Assembly (NCBI GenBank): GCA_001771985.1 | Contig: MERG01000052.1 | Coordinates: 11,613-47,478 of the forward strand | Direction of reading: 5' to 3' | Length of the DNA: 35,866 nucleotides | Source of the DNA: Betaproteobacteria bacterium RIFCSPLOWO2_12_FULL_62_13 | GTDB lineage: Bacteria > Pseudomonadota > Gammaproteobacteria > Burkholderiales > SG8-41 | In this document: in pieces, positions 8,292-15,700 of the stretch | Numbering within the stretch: position 1 is the first letter of the stretch | How the letters are laid out: each line of letters opens with the position of its first letter | Translations under genes and position numbers: made by a program | The notes under the pieces: generated by a model | Database searches by the model: none | The model's input: only the letters and a program-made list of their open reading frames with translations | What the model was told of the DNA's origin: nothing

Positions 8292-9212
8292 ATGAAGTTC
8301 CTGTCTCTGCTCGTCGCGCTTTTGATCGAACAGGTGCGTCCGCTGCGGCGGGGTAACCGCCTCTACGTGTCGTTCGCCTCCTATGCAGCAAGACTGGACC
8401 GCCACTTCAACGGGGGGCAATACCGTCATGGCATCATCGCCTGGCTGCTCGCGGTGCTCCCCGTGGTGGTGGCTACGCTTGCCGTGTCCCTGTTGCTTGC
8501 CGGCATGAGCCCGGTGCTCGCGTGGCTGTGGAATATCGCGGTGCTGTATGTGACGATGGGATTTCGGCAATTCAGCCATTATTTCACCGAAATCATTCTG
8601 GCCCTGCAGGAAGGCCGGCTCGATCAAGCGCGCGAATTTCTCGGCAAGTGGCGCGGCGAGGCCACAGCCGAATTCGGCGCCAACGAAATCGCACGCGTGG
8701 CGATCGAACTCGGGTTGATCGGCTCGCACCGGCACGTATTCGGCCCCATCGCCTGCTTCATCGTGCTCGGGCCGTCCGCCGCCGTGCTCTATCGCGCGGC
8801 GGCAATGCTCGGCGAGAGATGGGGCATGCGCGGCGATCCGGAGTCCGGAGACTTCGGGCGTTTTGCCGAACGTTTCTTCTTCTGGTTCGATTGGCTGCCG
8901 TCACGGCTCACGGCCGCAAGTTTCGCGATCGTCGGCAATTTCGAGGATGCGGTGTACTGCTGGCGCACTCAGGCCCGGTCCTGGACCATGCATTCGCTCG
9001 GCATCATCGTGGCGAGCGGCGGCGGGGCGATCGGCGTGCGCCTCGGTGACACTCTGCACCAACACGGCAGCATGCAGTATCGCCCCGAGATGGGGACCGG
9101 CGAGGAAGCCGACGTCGATTACATGCAAAGCGCCGTCGGCTTGATCTGGCGCGCGCTCGTGCTGTGGCTGTTCCTCGTGCTGCTCGTCACCATTGCGCAC
9201 TCCCTGGGCTAG
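8292..9212 (+). CDS. CobD/CbiB-AmpE-like integral membrane protein
   Basis: 306 residues with several membrane segments (about 48-70, 75-95, 150-170, 285-305). The conserved HVFGPIACFIVLGPSAAVLY and WLPSRLTAASFAIVGNFEDA motifs mark the CobD/CbiB-AmpE superfamily. True CbiB makes adenosylcobinamide, but there are no cobalamin genes here, and betaproteobacterial members at this locus (next to rsgA) are not shown to act in B12 synthesis. An AmpE-like or other membrane role is as likely. It is convergent with rsgA. Its TAG stop lies in the left terminal repeat of the element at 9209-9317. Confidence 0.8.
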   Translation: MKFLSLLVALLIEQVRPLRRGNRLYVSFASYAARLDRHFNGGQYRHGIIAWLLAVLPVVVATLAVSLLLAGMSPVLAWLWNIAVLYVTMGFRQFSHYFTEIILALQEGRLDQAREFLGKWRGEATAEFGANEIARVAIELGLIGSHRHVFGPIACFIVLGPSAAVLYRAAAMLGERWGMRGDPESGDFGRFAERFFFWFDWLPSRLTAASFAIVGNFEDAVYCWRTQARSWTMHSLGIIVASGGGAIGVRLGDTLHQHGSMQYRPEMGTGEEADVDYMQSAVGLIWRALVLWLFLVLLVTIAHSLG

Positions 9213-9317
9213 TGCCGTTCCAACTTGATTGGCCTAATGATTGCGAGAGCCCTTCGGCTGAATATCGTGTTTGGGTCGCGGATCACCGATAACTCGACAT
9301 AGTTGGAACAGCACTAG
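9209..9317. mobile_element. 109-bp MITE-like element with 17-bp terminal inverted repeats
   Basis: The left end (9209-9225) reads CTAGTGCCGTTCCAACT and the right end (9301-9317) AGTTGGAACAGCACTAG, inverted repeats matching at 16 of 17 positions. Both ends contain TA, as expected for an IS630/Tc1-type MITE inserted at a TA and duplicating it. The element fills the whole gap between convergent genes, and its two CTAG ends supply the TAG stop codons of the CobD-like gene (9210-9212) and rsgA (9314-9316). The 75-bp interior has no open frame of note. A long terminator hairpin is the alternative reading. Confidence 0.55.
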
Positions 9318-10222
9318 TATTTTTCTCCCTTCGCGAGTTCCTGCGCCAGGCTGCGGTAGGAAGCGAGGCGTCGTTCCGAAATCCTGTTCTCGGCGCAGGC
9401 TGACGCAATCGCACAATCCGGTTCGGACAGGTGCCGGCAGTCGCGGAAACGGCACCGGCCAAGCCAGGGCCGGAATTCTACGAACGCATGAGCGGCTTCA
9501 TCGATGGTGAGCTGATGCAGTCCGAATTCCTGCATGCCGGGCGAGTCGATGATGTGGCTCGCGGCATCGAGGTGGTAGAGCCGCGCGTGCGTGGTAGTGT
9601 GCCGGCCTGAGTTAAGCGCGCGCGAGACATCGTCGGTACGCGCCGCTGCGTGCGGCAGCAGGCGATTGATGATGGTCGACTTGCCCATTCCCGACGGCCC
9701 GACCAGTACGGTTACCTGGCCACGGAGCAGCGGCACGAGCGGCCGCACGTCGCGCCTGGCGCTGAGCGCGAGCACGCGGTAGCCGAGCCTGCGGTAGAGC
9801 TCCAGCGACTCGAGCGCTGCAGCGCTTTCCGGCAGGTCGGTCTTGTTGAGCACGATCAACGCGGCCATGCCGCCGTGCTCGGCCGCGACAAGGCAGCGGT
9901 TGACGAGGTCCTCGTGAAAGCTTGGCGCCGCCGCGACAACGATGATGCTTTGCGTGACGTTGGCCGCGATCAGTTTCTGGCGGAAGGCGTCGCTGCGGTA
10001 GAGCAGCGTCGTGCGCGGCGCGGCCGCTTCGATCACACCCTGGCCGGGTCCACTCGGTGCGACCGAGACGCGGTCACCGCACGCCAAGGCGCCGCGCTTG
10101 CCGCGCGTGACGCAATCGAGCACGGTAGCGTCCGGGAATTCGACCAGATAACGTCGCCCGTAGCTCGCGATGATCGAGCCTTCGAGCCAAGCGGCGGGGC
10201 TCTTGTTCTTCCTGCCCGCCAT
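9314..10222 (-). CDS. rsgA: Ribosome small-subunit-dependent GTPase RsgA
   Basis: Circularly permuted GTPase that checks late 30S subunit assembly. Order of parts in 302 residues: N-terminal OB fold (about 10-75), then G4 NKTD (126-129), G1/P-loop GPSGMGKST (175-183), G3 DSPG (226-229), and a C-terminal zinc knuckle with Cys257, Cys262, His264 and Cys270. The G4-G1-G3 order is the hallmark of the family. I start at ATG 10222; the frame also has a TTG one codon earlier. It is the third gene of the minus-strand run M48 peptidase-phhB-rsgA, 75 bp after phhB. Confidence 0.95.
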   Translation of the reverse strand: MAGRKNKSPAAWLEGSIIASYGRRYLVEFPDATVLDCVTRGKRGALACGDRVSVAPSGPGQGVIEAAAPRTTLLYRSDAFRQKLIAANVTQSIIVVAAAPSFHEDLVNRCLVAAEHGGMAALIVLNKTDLPESAAALESLELYRRLGYRVLALSARRDVRPLVPLLRGQVTVLVGPSGMGKSTIINRLLPHAAARTDDVSRALNSGRHTTTHARLYHLDAASHIIDSPGMQEFGLHQLTIDEAAHAFVEFRPWLGRCRFRDCRHLSEPDCAIASACAENRISERRLASYRSLAQELAKGEKY

Positions 10223-10297
10223 CAAATATCGGACCTGCCGGTGAACGTGGAAAAGCGCTGAACATTGTCTTGATCGGCGAGGGTCGATCGTCGGGTT

Positions 10298-10633
10298 CTA
10301 TAGCGCAAACAACGCATCAATCTTTGCCGCGCAGATAAAGTCATTCTCGGATAAACCCCCGATCGCGTGCGTCGAATATTCGACGCGACACTTGTTATAA
10401 CCGACGGTGATGTCGGGATGATGATCCTCGCGGTGCGAAATCCAGGCCATGGCGTTGACGAACGCCATCGTCTGGTAGTAGTTCTTGAAGCTGTAGGTTT
10501 TCGCAATCACACCGTTCACACATTCCCAGCCGTCGATGCGCTTGAGCAGGCGATCGATCTCCTGCGGGTCGAGCGGCGCCACACCGCCTTCGCATGGTTT
10601 GCATTTCTTATGGGCAAGGTCATCTGCATCCAT
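10298..10633 (-). CDS. phhB: Pterin-4a-carbinolamine dehydratase
   Basis: Dehydrates 4a-hydroxytetrahydrobiopterin, regenerating pterin cofactor for aromatic amino acid hydroxylases; it is also suggested to act with other pterins such as those in molybdopterin metabolism. The 111-residue size fits, and the signature residues are present: HHPD (71-74), H89 in YSTHAIGG and D98 in LSENDF. GGAGA precedes ATG 10633. No phenylalanine hydroxylase is in the window. It lies between the M48 peptidase and rsgA on the minus strand, a neighbourhood common in betaproteobacteria. Confidence 0.93.
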   Translation of the reverse strand: MDADDLAHKKCKPCEGGVAPLDPQEIDRLLKRIDGWECVNGVIAKTYSFKNYYQTMAFVNAMAWISHREDHHPDITVGYNKCRVEYSTHAIGGLSENDFICAAKIDALFAL

Positions 10634-10650
10634 GATCGTCTCCGGTCATC

Positions 10651-10671
10651 TATTCACCAATCACCCTTCAC
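10651..10671. repeat. Short heptamer array at the M48 peptidase 3' end
   Basis: Three 7-bp units (TATTCAC, CAATCAC, CCTTCAC) cover the gap just after, and the stop codon of, the M48 peptidase gene. In reverse complement they are GTGAATA, GTGATTG and GTGAAGG, the same family as the arrays at 2542 and 8253. Confidence 0.55.
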
Positions 10672-11906
10672 GCCTTTTGCAGCCGCGCGATGCGGATGAG
10701 CGCCAGCGGATGCGAATCGTAGAAGGCGGAATGCGCCGGGTCCGGCGTGAGCGTCGAGGCGTTGTCTCTGTAGAGCTTCACCAGGGCCGATACGAGATCC
10801 TTCGCCGAGGCATTCTGCGCCGCGTAGCGGTCGGCCTCGAACTCGTGCATGCGCGAGTACATGGCGCCGAGCGGCTGCAGCAGGAAGGTGAAGTTGGGTA
10901 CCACGATGAAGAACAGGATCAGCGCCATCGCGGTGGACGGCGCGCTCACGTTCAGCCCGTGGAAGAACCACTCTTTCTCCATCAGGTAACCGAGCAGCCA
11001 GAGGAAGCCGAGACTGACGGCAAAAATCCATGTCATGCGTTTGGCGACGTGGCGCAGCTTGAAGTGGCCGAGTTCGTGCGCGAGCACCGCTTCGACTTCG
11101 GCCGGGTTCAGGCGGGAGAGCAGGGTGTCGAAGAACACGATGCGCTTGGACTTGCCGAAGCCGGTGAAGTAGGCGTTGCCGTGGCTGCTGCGCCTGGAAC
11201 CGTCCATCACCATCAGCCCCTTTACTCTGAAGCCGCACCTCGTGAGCAGGCGCTCGACGCGTTCCTTCAGCTCCGCGTCCTGCATCGGCGAGAACTTGTT
11301 GAACAGTGGAGCGATCCAGGTTGGGTAAATCGCCAGCATGAACAGGTTGAACCCGACCCACACGAACCAGGCGTAGAACCACCAGTAGGTCTCCGTCTTC
11401 GACATCAGCCACAGTATGCAGACCACAAGCGGGATGCCGAACGCGGCCGCGAGCAGCACCGACTTCGCCAAATCGATGAAAAACATCGGGAGCGTCATCC
11501 GATTGAACCCGAAACGCTCTTCGATGCGGAAAGTGCGATAGAGACCGAACGGAAGCTCGGCCGCCGTCATCAACGCCGTCACGAGAACAATCAATGCCAG
11601 ACCCCGCCCGATTCCCCCGGGCAGCCAGCTCGCAGTGATCTCGTGCATGGCTTGCAGTCCGCCGCCAAACGTGAGCCAAAGCACGATCGCCGCTTCCGCC
11701 GTGACGCCCGCCATCGCCAGCCGGGCCTTGGCGCACGTGTAATCGGCGGCTCGCTGATGCGCGGCGAGGGTGATCTCACCTGCGAATTCAGCCGGCACCG
11801 CGGCACGATGCAATCGCACGTGCGTGATATGGCGCCAGGCGAGCCACAGCCTGACGGAGGTGGCGAGCGCGAGCGCCGCAAGGAAAACCAAGCCGAAAGT
11901 CATCAT
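10668..11906 (-). CDS. M48 family (Ste24-like) membrane zinc metallopeptidase
   Basis: 412-residue integral membrane protease. An N-terminal M48_N region with about five membrane segments (first at 3-20, others near 65-85, 100-118, 145-168, 173-193) precedes the catalytic domain, with zinc motif HELGH (277-281) and the third ligand Glu357 in FEADRYA. Two further membrane segments lie between them (about 293-307 and 325-345). The layout is that of eukaryotic Ste24/CAAX protease 1; bacterial substrates are poorly known and probably include misfolded membrane proteins. Two adjacent ATGs (11906, 11903) compete for the start. The gene is divergent from orn and leads the phhB-rsgA run. Confidence 0.92.
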   Translation of the reverse strand: MMTFGLVFLAALALATSVRLWLAWRHITHVRLHRAAVPAEFAGEITLAAHQRAADYTCAKARLAMAGVTAEAAIVLWLTFGGGLQAMHEITASWLPGGIGRGLALIVLVTALMTAAELPFGLYRTFRIEERFGFNRMTLPMFFIDLAKSVLLAAAFGIPLVVCILWLMSKTETYWWFYAWFVWVGFNLFMLAIYPTWIAPLFNKFSPMQDAELKERVERLLTRCGFRVKGLMVMDGSRRSSHGNAYFTGFGKSKRIVFFDTLLSRLNPAEVEAVLAHELGHFKLRHVAKRMTWIFAVSLGFLWLLGYLMEKEWFFHGLNVSAPSTAMALILFFIVVPNFTFLLQPLGAMYSRMHEFEADRYAAQNASAKDLVSALVKLYRDNASTLTPDPAHSAFYDSHPLALIRIARLQKA

Positions 11907-11933
11907 ACGGTAGAATTAACGGTGCGGCGGAAA

Positions 11934-11944
11934 TTGTGACACAA
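11934..11944. promoter_or_regulatory. Palindrome TTGTG-A-CACAA in the divergent orn/M48 promoter gap
   Basis: TTGTGACACAA is a perfect 5-bp-arm palindrome near the middle of the 65-bp gap between the divergent M48 peptidase and orn genes. Its position suits a shared operator or overlapping -35 elements. I could not fix -10 boxes with confidence on either strand. No Shine-Dalgarno is evident before the orn ATG. Confidence 0.3.
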
Positions 11945-11971
11945 TAGCTACGCCGATTCCCGATAATAATT

Positions 11972-12517
11972 ATGGCACAGGACCCGAACAACCTCATCTG
12001 GATCGACATGGAGATGAGCGGGCTCAACCCCGACCTCGACAAGGTCTTGGAGGTGGCCGTCGTGGTGACTGATTCCCGGCTCAAGACGCTCGCCGAAGCG
12101 CCGGTGCTCGTCGTGCATCAGTGCGACGCCTTGCTCGACGCAATGGACACATGGAACAAGTCAGCCCACGGCAAGTCGGGGCTCATTGAGCGGGTCAGGG
12201 CGTCCGCTCTGTCCGAGATCGGCGTCGAGGAGCAGATGATCGGGTTTCTGGGCCAGTTCGTGCCGCCCAATGCATCTCCGATGTGCGGCAATTCCGTGCA
12301 CCAGGACCGGCGTTTTCTTGCACGCTACATGCCCCGGTTGGAGGCGTATTTCCACTATCGCAACCTCGACGTGAGCACGCTCAAGGAGCTGGCCAAGCGC
12401 TGGAAGCCGGACATCATCGCGGGGCTCGCCAAGGAGGGCAAGCACGAAGCGCTCGCCGATGTCTATGAGTCGATCGAAGAGCTGAGGTATTACCGCGAAC
12501 ACTTTCTGAAAGTATGA
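11972..12517 (+). CDS. orn: Oligoribonuclease
   Basis: 3'-to-5' exoribonuclease of the DEDDh class that degrades diribonucleotides such as pGpG left from mRNA and cyclic-di-GMP breakdown; essential in many proteobacteria. The 181-residue length is standard. The catalytic set is complete: D12 and E14 ([10 protein letters not shown]), D112 (HQDRRF), H158 and D163 (GKHEALADV). It is divergent from the M48 peptidase. The region before ATG 11972 (ATAATAATT) has no obvious ribosome-binding site. Its stop codon lies inside the first unit of a heptamer array. Confidence 0.96.
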   Translation: MAQDPNNLIWIDMEMSGLNPDLDKVLEVAVVVTDSRLKTLAEAPVLVVHQCDALLDAMDTWNKSAHGKSGLIERVRASALSEIGVEEQMIGFLGQFVPPNASPMCGNSVHQDRRFLARYMPRLEAYFHYRNLDVSTLKELAKRWKPDIIAGLAKEGKHEALADVYESIEELRYYREHFLKV

Positions 12518-12589
12518 AGGATGAGGGATGAAGGATGAGGGATGAATCAAAATCGCTTCATGCTTTTCTTCATCCTTCCTCCTTCCGCC
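12514..12589. repeat. Facing heptamer arrays downstream of orn
   Basis: Five units ATGAAGG/ATGAGGG alternate at 12514-12548, starting over the orn stop codon. After 20 bp, three units TTCATCC, TTCCTCC, TTCCGCC follow at 12569-12589. The second set is the complement of the first (GGATGAA), so a hairpin can form between the convergent orn and DUF6494 genes. This may end orn transcription. The rest of the gap to 12680 holds no gene. Confidence 0.72.
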
Positions 12590-12664
12590 CGCGGCGCGCA
12601 GCGCGGGGGCGTGATAACGCTCGTCATCCTCTGGCTCCTCTTCATCGGCGCGGTCTACCGGGTG

Positions 12665-12685
12665 TTTACTATTCACCACTCACTC
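12665..12685. repeat. Short heptamer array over the DUF6494 stop codon
   Basis: Three 7-bp units (TTTACTA, TTCACCA, CTCACTC) span the stop codon of the DUF6494 gene and the adjacent gap. In reverse complement the central unit is TGGTGAA, a rotation of GGTGAAT seen elsewhere. Confidence 0.45.
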
Positions 12686-12886
12686 GAGTTTGATTTCGCC
12701 GTCGAACCTCACGTCGAGATTCAGCGTGCCGACCTTCAGCGTCATCGTTGCGGGAAAAGACTCGCTGCCTTTGAGCTTCCCGTCGGCAATCGCCTTGTGC
12801 ACGGCCTTCTCGACCGCGAGCTGGGAATTGACGCCAACGGTTTTCAGGAACTTGCGGATGCTCATGTTGAGCGCTTCGTCGTTCAT
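12680..12886 (-). CDS. DUF6494 family protein
   Basis: Small 68-residue soluble protein. MSIRKFLKTVGVNSQLAVEK, LKGSESFPATMTLKV and the closing FDGEIKLE fit what I recall of DUF6494, a proteobacterial family of unknown function: a helical N-half followed by two or three beta strands. A strong Shine-Dalgarno (AAGGAGG) stands 4 bp before ATG 12886. It starts 19 bp after the pgi stop on the same strand, so it is probably the distal gene of a pgi operon. Confidence 0.8.
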   Translation of the reverse strand: MNDEALNMSIRKFLKTVGVNSQLAVEKAVHKAIADGKLKGSESFPATMTLKVGTLNLDVRFDGEIKLE

Positions 12887-12905
12887 GTTTCCTCCTTGGT
12901 TGCGG

Positions 12906-14549
12906 CTATCGGTGTTGACGATGGGCCTTGAAGTGGTTGATGAGCCCGTTGGTCGAAGCGTCGTGGGATGAGACCGGCGCCTCGCCTTCCAGTTCCGTCA
13001 GAAGCCGTCCAGCGAGCTCCTTGCCGAGCTCCACGCCCCACTGGTCGAAAGCATTGACGTTCCAGATCACGCTTTGCACGAACGTCTTATGCTCGTAGAA
13101 CGCAATGAGCGCTCCCAGAGCGTGCGGATCGAGTTGATCAAGCAGGATCGAGGTCGTCGGCCGGTTGCCCGGACATACGCGATGCGGCAGCAGTTTCGCG
13201 ACGTGATCTTCGGTCATTCGCCGTGCCCGCATTTCCGCTTCGGCCTCGGCGGTGGTCTTGCCGCGGGCGAGCGCTTCGGTCTGCGCAAAATAATTGGCGA
13301 GCAGCGCGGGATGGTGGCCTTCGAGAGCGTGATGCGGCCGGCAGCAGGCGATGAAGTCGGCGGGAATGAGGAGCGTGCCCTGGTGCAGCAGTTGGTAGAA
13401 CGCGTGCTGGCCGTTGGTGCCGGCAGCGCCGAAGATCACGGGCGCGGTGGCGTAGTCGACGGTGGCGCCATCGCGCGTCACACGCTTGCCGTTGCTTTCC
13501 ATCTCGAGCTGCTGCAAGTAATCCGGGAGGCGTTTCAGCCGCTGGTCGTAGGGCAGCACGGCGTGCGCCGCCGCGCCGAAGAAATCAATGTACCAGACGC
13601 CGAGCAGGCCGGCGAGCACCGGAACGTTGCGCTCGAGCGGTGCGCGTCTGAAGTGCTCATCCATTTCGCGCGCGCCTCGGCGCAGCGCATCGAAATGCTG
13701 CACTCCGATTGCGAGCGCGACCGGCAGGCCGACCGCTGACCACAGCGAATACCTTCCGCCGACCCAGTCCCAGAACTCGAACACGGCGTCCGGGTCGGCG
13801 CCGAACTCGCGTGCGGCCGCCGGATTTGCGGTAATCGCAGCGAAGTGTCGTGCGACAGTTCCGCCGCCCAGCTTGGCCGCGAGCCAGGTGCGGGCCGAGC
13901 GGGCGTTGGCGAGTGTCTCCAGAGTGGTGAAGGTCTTCGAGGCAACGAGGAACAGCGTAGTCTCCGGATCAAGATCCCCTAGCACCCCCGACAGATGCGC
14001 GCCGTCCACATTGGATACGAAATGCAGGCGGGGGTGCGGTCTCGCGTATGGCACAAGGGCTTCGGTCACGAACGCCGGTCCAAGATCGGACCCTCCGATG
14101 CCGATGTTGACCACATCGGTAAAGGCGCGGCCGGTGCTCCCATGGCGCTTGGCGTTCCACACGTCCTCGCAGAAGCGTCGGATTCTGGAAAGTTCGTCTT
14201 CGACATCGGCCACAACGTTCCTTCCATCGAGCACGACCGGCTCTTGCGATCGCAGTGCGGTATGCAGCGCAGCGCGGTTTTCAGTCGTGTTGATTCTCTC
14301 GCCGCTGAAAAGGCGCTCGATCCACGCCGGCAGGTCGCATTGTCGTGCAAGCTCGACCAGCAGGCGCAGCGTTTCGTCCGTGACGAGGTGCTTGGAGTAG
14401 TCGAACAGAATTCCCCCGGACCGGAACGAACATTTTTCGTAGCGCGCCGCGTCGCGCTCGATCAGTTCGCGCAGGTGGAACCCCTGGGCCGCGCGATGAT
14501 GCTCGCGCAGCGCCTGCCAGGCGGGCAGCTGGGTGCGGGAGCCGGTCAT
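12906..14549 (-). CDS. pgi: Glucose-6-phosphate isomerase
   Basis: Interconverts glucose 6-phosphate and fructose 6-phosphate in glycolysis and gluconeogenesis. The 547 residues match E. coli Pgi (549). Visible parts are the SIS phosphate-binding signature NIGIGGSDLGP (about 148-158), VGGRYSLWS (263-271), GTNGQHAFYQLLHQG (377-391), His406 and Lys510 in QWGVELGKELA; the last two correspond to E. coli His386 and Lys514. The glutamate of the E. coli GEPGTNGQH motif (Glu355, catalytic base) aligns with Ala375 here (GAAGTNGQH). The start at ATG 14549 gives the usual N-terminus (LPAWQALREHH). The gene leads an apparent two-gene operon with DUF6494. Confidence 0.95.
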   Translation of the reverse strand: MTGSRTQLPAWQALREHHRAAQGFHLRELIERDAARYEKCSFRSGGILFDYSKHLVTDETLRLLVELARQCDLPAWIERLFSGERINTTENRAALHTALRSQEPVVLDGRNVVADVEDELSRIRRFCEDVWNAKRHGSTGRAFTDVVNIGIGGSDLGPAFVTEALVPYARPHPRLHFVSNVDGAHLSGVLGDLDPETTLFLVASKTFTTLETLANARSARTWLAAKLGGGTVARHFAAITANPAAAREFGADPDAVFEFWDWVGGRYSLWSAVGLPVALAIGVQHFDALRRGAREMDEHFRRAPLERNVPVLAGLLGVWYIDFFGAAAHAVLPYDQRLKRLPDYLQQLEMESNGKRVTRDGATVDYATAPVIFGAAGTNGQHAFYQLLHQGTLLIPADFIACCRPHHALEGHHPALLANYFAQTEALARGKTTAEAEAEMRARRMTEDHVAKLLPHRVCPGNRPTTSILLDQLDPHALGALIAFYEHKTFVQSVIWNVNAFDQWGVELGKELAGRLLTELEGEAPVSSHDASTNGLINHFKAHRQHR

Positions 14550-14602
14550 TGCCGATCAGTGCGCGGGTTCGATGAAGACATGGGCCATTTGCCGGATAAG
14601 AC

Positions 14603-14608
14603 ATTTTA
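14603..14608 (-). promoter_or_regulatory. Possible -10 element of pgi
   Basis: On the minus strand TAAAAT (complement of 14603-14608) lies about 55 bp upstream of the pgi ATG. No convincing -35 hexamer is found 16-18 bp further on, where the 108-bp tandem repeat begins. Confidence 0.3.
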
Positions 14609-14615
14609 CCTTTTC

Positions 14616-14811
14616 CGGCGCGCTACCTCTGAACTATTTCATCGGGATTACTGCCCCATCGCGTCGGCCGCGTGCGCGCCTGCACGGTCGCATCCCCGCA
14701 AGCGGGGCCCCTGCTCCGCGTTTCGGCGCGCTACCTCTGAACTATTTCATCGGGATTACTGTCCCTTCGCCTCGGCCGCGTGCGCGCCTGCACCATCGCA
14801 TTCCCGCGAGC
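14616..14811. repeat. 108-bp tandem repeat (1.8 copies) carrying the GGTCGCATCCCC element
   Basis: A unit beginning CGGCGCGCTACCTCTGAAC starts at 14616 and again at 14724, an exact 108-bp period. The first roughly 70 bp are nearly identical in both copies. The hairpin core cggtcgcatcccc-gcaagc-ggggcccctgctccgcg (14685-14720) closes unit 1; unit 2 stops within a diverged version of the core (to about 14811). Most of the 340-bp gap between pgi and the EI24 gene is this repeat. A TAAAAT at 14813-14818 just after it could be a -10 element for the plus strand. No gene is supported here, although a plus-strand frame stays open through both units. Confidence 0.8.
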
Positions 14812-14824
14812 TTAAAATAGCCGC

Positions 14825-14893
14825 ATGCACACGCAGGGAACTTTCCGTGCTCGGCGCGTCGACGGCATTGAGATGGGTGTAAAGCGGCCGTGA
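14825..14893 (+). CDS. Possible 22-residue leader ORF coupled to EI24 gene
   Basis: ATG 14825 opens a 22-codon frame (MHTQGTFRARR...) whose TGA overlaps the GTG start of the EI24 gene as GTGA. There is no clear Shine-Dalgarno before it. It could be a leader peptide providing translational coupling to the GTG start, or chance. I do not recognise the peptide. Confidence 0.2.
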   Translation: MHTQGTFRARRVDGIEMGVKRP

Positions 14894-15609
14894 CGCGTGT
14901 TTTGACCGCTCTCGGCCGCGCCCTGCGCGACCTGCGCGAGCCGCGCATACTCGCGATCGTTCTGCTGCCCATGCTCGGAGCCATTTCGATCTGGGCTGCG
15001 CTGTCTCTGCTCTTCTGGAATGAATGGACGGCGTGGCTTAATGGTCTTGCCGCCGGCACGGTCGCAGGGCGCTGGCTGGAGGGCATCGGCGCCGGCTGGT
15101 TGCTTCAGGCGCTCTCTGCTCTCGGCGTGATCGTGCTCGTCGCGCCCGCGATGCTCGTCACGGCGCTGGTGATCACCGAAGCCGTGGCCATGCCGGCGAT
15201 CGTGACCCATGTCGGCGGCCGATATTTCCCCGCCCTCGACCGGCGTTCAGGCGGCACGTTGATCGGCAGCGTGCTTAATGCGGCGGCCGGGATCGTGGCG
15301 TTTTGCTTCTTGTGGATCGCGACACTGCCGTTGTGGCTCACCGGCGTTGCTGCTCTGTTGCTCCCGCCGCTGACTTCGGCCTACCTCAATCAGCGCTTGT
15401 TCCGCTACGACGCGCTTGCCGAACACGCGAGCCGCGATGAATATCGAGAGGTGCTTGCGCGCACCAGGGGCAATCTCTACCTGCTGGGGCTCACGCTCGC
15501 ACTGCTGTATTACGTGCCGGTAGTCAACCTGGTGGTGCCGGTCCTGAGCGGGCTGGCGTTCACGCACCTGTGCCTCGGCGAGCTTGCTCGCCTGAGGAGC
15601 GAGGATTGA
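14890..15609 (+). CDS. EI24/CysZ-like integral membrane protein
   Basis: 239-residue membrane protein of the EI24 (DUF540) family, which includes the sulfate transporter CysZ. It has about five hydrophobic segments (near 22-42, 70-100, 125-155, 195-215, 215-230) and the family-typical N-terminus ALGRALRDLREPRILAIVLL. No sulfur-assimilation genes adjoin, so a CysZ role is not supported by context. The start is GTG 14890, which overlaps the stop of a 22-codon frame. The gene is convergent with the thiolase gene, with facing heptamer arrays in the gap. Confidence 0.82.
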   Translation: MTRVLTALGRALRDLREPRILAIVLLPMLGAISIWAALSLLFWNEWTAWLNGLAAGTVAGRWLEGIGAGWLLQALSALGVIVLVAPAMLVTALVITEAVAMPAIVTHVGGRYFPALDRRSGGTLIGSVLNAAAGIVAFCFLWIATLPLWLTGVAALLLPPLTSAYLNQRLFRYDALAEHASRDEYREVLARTRGNLYLLGLTLALLYYVPVVNLVVPVLSGLAFTHLCLGELARLRSED

Positions 15610-15693
15610 GGACTGAGGATCGAGGGAACGGAAGGAAAGGAAAGGAAAGGGGCGGCAGCGTCCCTCTCAATCCTCAATCCTGGATCCTCGAAC
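15602..15693. repeat. Facing heptamer arrays between EI24 and thiolase genes
   Basis: Four units AGGATTG, AGGACTG, AGGATCG, AGGGAAC at 15602-15629 are followed by a purine GGAAA-type pentamer run (15630-15650). Four units CTCAATC, CTCAATC, CTGGATC, CTCGAAC follow at 15666-15693. The right array in reverse complement (GATTGAG, GATCCAG, GTTCGAG) matches the left units, so the pair forms an extended hairpin exactly between two convergent genes and may act as a bidirectional terminator. Confidence 0.8.
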
Positions 15694-15700
15694 CTGGTTT

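Noticed and set aside
8292-9212. Assignment as a cobalamin biosynthesis gene cobD/cbiB
   Set aside because: The fold similarity is real, but no other B12 gene is nearby and the locus is a generic betaproteobacterial neighbourhood, so I kept the neutral CobD/AmpE-like call without a gene symbol.
10536-11939. 467-codon plus-strand frame opposite the M48 peptidase
   Set aside because: The minus strand has a complete M48 peptidase with zinc motif and membrane segments; the plus frame has low-complexity charged composition (E/R/H/Q) typical of antisense shadows.
14533-14820. 95-codon plus-strand frame spanning the 108-bp tandem repeat
   Set aside because: It overlaps the pgi start, has no ribosome-binding site, and differences between the two units include amino acid changes as well as silent ones. 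It is better treated as repeat DNA than as a gene.
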